Shown: piece after piece, positions 7,602-9,874 of the stretch
How the letters are laid out: the number at the start of each line of letters is the position of its first letter
How positions within the stretch are numbered: the first letter of the stretch is position 1
Assembly: GCA_002390165.1 (NCBI GenBank)
Contig: DGOU01000162.1
Location: forward strand, 11,850 to 21,723
Reading direction: 5' to 3'
Length of the DNA stretch: 9,874 nucleotides
Origin: Lutibacter sp. UBA4458
Lineage (GTDB): Bacteria > Bacteroidota > Bacteroidia > Flavobacteriales > Flavobacteriaceae
Translations under genes and position numbers: made by a program
Notes under the pieces: generated by a model
Databases searched by the model: none
What the model was told of the DNA's origin: nothing
Seen by the model: only the letters and a program-made list of their open reading frames with translations

Positions 7602-7632
7602 CAAATATATAATTTCAAACACGATTTAACAA
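7602..7632 (-). promoter_or_regulatory. Promoter of secDF (TTG-N20-TATATTTG)
   Basis: On the minus strand a TTG (7630-7632) is followed after exactly 20 bases by TATATTTG (7602-7609). This matches the Bacteroidota primary-sigma promoter, a -33 TTG spaced about 19-21 bases from a -7 TAnnTTTG. A start site a few bases downstream would give a leader of about 30-35 bases before the ATG at 7562. It also argues against the upstream ATG at 7622, which lies inside the promoter. Confidence 0.7.
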
Positions 7633-7702
7633 TTCTTTTTTAGTTTTTATAGCTATTGAATATATAGAGTTAAATTATAGGAAAAATAATTACTCAAATT
7701 TG

Positions 7703-7710
7703 TATCTTTG
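7703..7710 (+). promoter_or_regulatory. Probable -7 promoter element for fhs
   Basis: TATCTTTG fits the Bacteroidota TAnnTTTG consensus and ends 19 bases before the first fhs ATG. No TTG stands at the expected upstream distance, so the -33 half is weak or missing. The divergent secDF promoter begins about 70 bases away on the other strand, so the two genes share one regulatory region but have separate elements. Confidence 0.55.
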
Positions 7711-7724
7711 CACCTAAATTTTTT

Positions 7725-7728
7725 AGGA
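7725..7728 (+). promoter_or_regulatory. AGGA ribosome binding site that bears on the fhs start
   Basis: AGGA lies one base before the ATG at 7730 but seven bases before a second in-frame ATG at 7736. The spacing favours 7736 as the working start if this site is used. Shine-Dalgarno use is generally weak in Bacteroidota, so 7730 is not excluded; the difference is two residues (Met-Lys). Confidence 0.4.
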
Positions 7729-7729
7729 T

Positions 7730-9406
7730 ATGAAAATGTTAACAGATATAGATATTGCTCAAGGTAAAAAACTTGTACATATTAAAGAAATTGCTGCTAA
7801 ATTAAATATTGATGAAGATGATTTAGAAATGTATGGAAAATACAAAGCTAAGCTTCCTTTAAGTTTAATAAATGATGAAAAAGTTAAAAAAAATAACTTA
7901 ATATTAGTTACAGCAATTACGCCAACACCTGCTGGTGAAGGTAAAACTACCGTTTCTATTGGCTTAACAGAAGGATTAAACATAATCGGAAAGCAGGCGA
8001 TGGTTGTGCTGCGTGAACCATCTTTAGGTCCTGTTTTTGGTATAAAAGGAGGAGCTGCTGGTGGTGGATACTCTCAAGTTGTTCCAATGGAAGATATAAA
8101 TCTTCATTTTACGGGAGACTTTAATGCTATTGAAAAAGCTAATAATTTACTTTCAGCATTAATTGATAATAATTTACAAAGTAAATGTTGTAGTTTTAAT
8201 TTAGACCCAAGAACTATTTTGTGGAAACGAGTTATTGATATGAATGACCGTTCTTTACGAAATATAATTATTGGTTTAGGTGGTACAGCAAACGGTATTC
8301 CTAGAGAAGATGGTTTTAACATTACTCCGGCTTCTGAAGTTATGGCTATTTTATGTATGGCTACAGATTTTGAAGATTTAAAAAAACGTTTAGGAGATAT
8401 TTTTATAGGATTTACTTTTGATAAAAAACCAATTTTTGCTCGTGATTTAAAGGCTCAGGATGCTATGGCAATTTTATTAAAAGATGCTATAAAACCTAAT
8501 TTAGTACAAACTTTAGAAGAAAATTCCGCAATAATACATGGAGGTCCTTTTGCAAATATAGCGCAAGGAACAAATTCAATTATTGCTACAAAAATGGGAC
8601 TTTCATTATCTAATTATGTGGTTACAGAAGCTGGTTTTGGTGCAGATTTAGGCGCTGAAAAGTTTTTGGATATTAAAAGCGTTGCGGCAAATTTAAATCC
8701 GAAAGCAGTAGTTTTGGTGGCTACAATTAGAGCTTTACGACATCACGGTGGAGCAAAAAAAGAAGAATACAACACTCCAAATATTCAATTTGTAAAAGAT
8801 GGTTTCTGCAATTTAGAAAAACATATAGAAAATGTTAGAAAATTTAATATTGAGCCAGTGGTTGCTATAAACGCCTTTATTAATGATACTTATGAAGAAA
8901 TAAATTTTATTATTGATAAATGTAAAGAATTAGGTGTTAAAGCTGTGGTTTCTGAAGGATGGGCTAAAGGAGGAAAAGGAACGGAAAAATTAGCAAAAGC
9001 AGTTGTAAAGGTTGTAGAATCTCATAAAACACATTTTACTCCTATTTATAATTGGGATGAACCCGTTAAAACAAAAATTGAAAAAATAGCTAAAGAAATT
9101 TATGGAGCTGCTGGTGTGGATTATGATAAAAAAGCAAAACTAAACTTAAAGCGTATAGAAAGGTTAGGTTTTAATAATTTTGCAGTGTGTATGGCAAAAA
9201 CACAAAAATCTTTTTCGGATAATGAAACATTAGTAGGAAGACCAAAAGATTTTATAGTTACAGTTCGTGAAATTGAAATTGCGGCTGGAGCTGAATTTAT
9301 AATTCCTATATTAGGTAGAATGATGCGTATGCCAGGGTTGCCAGCTAAACCAGCATCTGAAAAAATGGGAATAGATAATGAAGGCGTAATTTCAGGGTTA
9401 TCATAA
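7730..9406 (+). CDS. fhs: Formate-tetrahydrofolate ligase
   Basis: This cytoplasmic enzyme makes 10-formyltetrahydrofolate from formate, ATP and tetrahydrofolate, feeding one-carbon units into purine synthesis and initiator-tRNA formylation. The 558 residues match the usual length of about 555. Visible signatures are the ATP-binding P-loop TPAGEGKT at 66-73, the first family pattern GIKGGAAGGGY at 104-114, the second pattern VATIRALRHHGG at 330-341, and conserved stretches EGWAKGGKG at 409-417 and PGLPAKPAS at 535-543. The reading frame is complete. The start is ATG 7730 or, by ribosome-site spacing, ATG 7736. It has its own promoter element (7703-7710) and terminator (9432-9469), so it is probably a single-gene unit. 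No other folate gene is adjacent. It lies between secDF and mdh on the opposite strand to both, which is compatible with insertion of an independent gene, though its base composition looks like that of its neighbours. Confidence 0.97.
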   Translation: MKMLTDIDIAQGKKLVHIKEIAAKLNIDEDDLEMYGKYKAKLPLSLINDEKVKKNNLILVTAITPTPAGEGKTTVSIGLTEGLNIIGKQAMVVLREPSLGPVFGIKGGAAGGGYSQVVPMEDINLHFTGDFNAIEKANNLLSALIDNNLQSKCCSFNLDPRTILWKRVIDMNDRSLRNIIIGLGGTANGIPREDGFNITPASEVMAILCMATDFEDLKKRLGDIFIGFTFDKKPIFARDLKAQDAMAILLKDAIKPNLVQTLEENSAIIHGGPFANIAQGTNSIIATKMGLSLSNYVVTEAGFGADLGAEKFLDIKSVAANLNPKAVVLVATIRALRHHGGAKKEEYNTPNIQFVKDGFCNLEKHIENVRKFNIEPVVAINAFINDTYEEINFIIDKCKELGVKAVVSEGWAKGGKGTEKLAKAVVKVVESHKTHFTPIYNWDEPVKTKIEKIAKEIYGAAGVDYDKKAKLNLKRIERLGFNNFAVCMAKTQKSFSDNETLVGRPKDFIVTVREIEIAAGAEFIIPILGRMMRMPGLPAKPASEKMGIDNEGVISGLS

Positions 9407-9431
9407 ATATTTTACTGAAATTCACTAAATA

Positions 9432-9469
9432 AAAAAACTCCTTTGAAACTTATATCAAAGGAGTTTTTT
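9432..9469. terminator. Bidirectional terminator shared by fhs and mdh
   Basis: AAAAAACTCCTTTGA (9432-9446) and TCAAAGGAGTTTTTT (9455-9469) form a perfect 15-bp stem with an 8-base loop. The T6 run serves fhs on the plus strand and the A-run serves mdh on the minus strand. It lies 25 bases after the fhs stop and 17 bases after the mdh stop, the usual arrangement for a convergent gene pair. Confidence 0.93.
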
Positions 9470-9486
9470 AGGAATTATAAAACCAA

Positions 9487-9874
9487 TTAATCTAATAATC
9501 CGTTTGTTTTTTTAACTGCTTCTGCACTTTCGTGAAGTTTTGTTTTTTCAGCATCGGTTAATTCAAGTTCAACAATTTTTTCAATACCATTTTTACCTAA
9601 AACGCAAGGTACACCTATTGAAATATCATTTAATCCATATTCTCCTTCTAATAAAGCAGAACATGGGAACATTTTTTTAGAATCTAAAGCAATTGCTTTA
9701 ACCAATTCAGAAACCGCAGCGCCAGGTGCATACCAAGCACTTGTACCTAACATTTTAGTTAATGTAGCGCCACCAACTTTAGTGTCTTCTGCAACTTGTT
9801 GAATTCTTTCTTCAGATAAAAATGTAGAAACTGGTAAGCTGTTTCTAACAGCAAATCTAGTTAAAGGAATCATA
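9487..9874 (-). CDS. mdh: Malate dehydrogenase (C-terminal part; gene continues beyond the window)
   Basis: Malate dehydrogenase interconverts malate and oxaloacetate with NAD in the TCA cycle. About 129 C-terminal residues are visible, against roughly 310 for the whole protein. They start inside the conserved stretch that follows the catalytic histidine (MIPLTR) and include VGGATLTKMLGTSAWYAPGAA, then KKMFPCSALLEGEYG, IGVPCVLGKNGIEKIVEL and a C-terminal helix. The sequence is of the LDH-like MDH type found in Bacteroidota. The Met codon at 9871-9873 is internal, because the frame stays open to the window edge and the NAD-binding domain is missing. Its stop lies 17 bases from the shared terminator. 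The catalytic histidine and nucleotide-binding glycines fall outside the window and cannot be checked. Confidence 0.95.
   Translation of the reverse strand, partial: MIPLTRFAVRNSLPVSTFLSEERIQQVAEDTKVGGATLTKMLGTSAWYAPGAAVSELVKAIALDSKKMFPCSALLEGEYGLNDISIGVPCVLGKNGIEKIVELELTDAEKTKLHESAEAVKKTNGLLD

Noticed and set aside
7563..7622. N-terminal extension of SecDF from the ATG at 7622
   Set aside because: It overlaps a well-formed minus-strand promoter (7602-7632), and the protein from 7562 begins with a typical short tail and first membrane helix.
7713..7727. CCTAAA-TTT-TTTAGG hairpin that could hide the fhs ribosome site
   Set aside because: It lies at or just before the probable transcription start, so the left arm may not be in the mRNA, and the stem is only six pairs. 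No tetrahydrofolate riboswitch would fit in the short leader either.

Overview
This window comes from a strongly AT-rich bacterial chromosome, most likely a member of the Flavobacteriia (Bacteroidota). The evidence is: a fused hypoxanthine phosphoribosyltransferase-adenylate kinase, a fused SecDF, a short Obg GTPase without the C-terminal domain, a TonB C-terminal domain joined to a receptor-plug-like tail, promoters of the Bacteroidota type (TAnnTTTG, in one case with an upstream TTG at the right spacing), and mostly weak Shine-Dalgarno signals. I cannot name a genus.

Layout. Positions 1-2312 (+) hold three cell-envelope genes in a row: the 3' end of a TonB-C/plug-tail protein (probably the end of an M56/BlaR1-type sensor or a TonB energy transducer), a secreted tetratricopeptide-repeat (TPR) protein, and a small lipoprotein whose body looks like a diverged TonB C-terminal domain. 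The first junction is only 33 bases and the second 23, so they probably form one transcript. A perfect terminator-like hairpin lies inside the start of the TPR gene.

Positions 2339-7562 (-) hold housekeeping genes. secDF is read first from a well-formed promoter (7602-7632) and is closed by a hairpin terminator (4524-4552). Then come hpt-adk, a fused purine salvage/adenylate kinase gene, and obgE, separated by just 3 bases and so surely co-transcribed. This unit converges on the lipoprotein gene with only 26 bases between the stop codons and no clear terminator.

Positions 7563-7729 are a divergent promoter region. Downstream is fhs (+, formate-tetrahydrofolate ligase), which has its own -7 element. 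It converges on mdh (-, malate dehydrogenase, cut by the window edge), and the two share a symmetric 15-bp hairpin terminator (9432-9469).

Together the right-hand 7.5 kb is core metabolism and protein export (one-carbon units, purine salvage and AMP/ADP balance, ribosome assembly, TCA cycle, Sec translocation). The least characterised part is the three-gene envelope cluster on the left. I see no RNA genes, CRISPR, insertion sequences, phage genes or broken genes, and no evidence of a radically new system.
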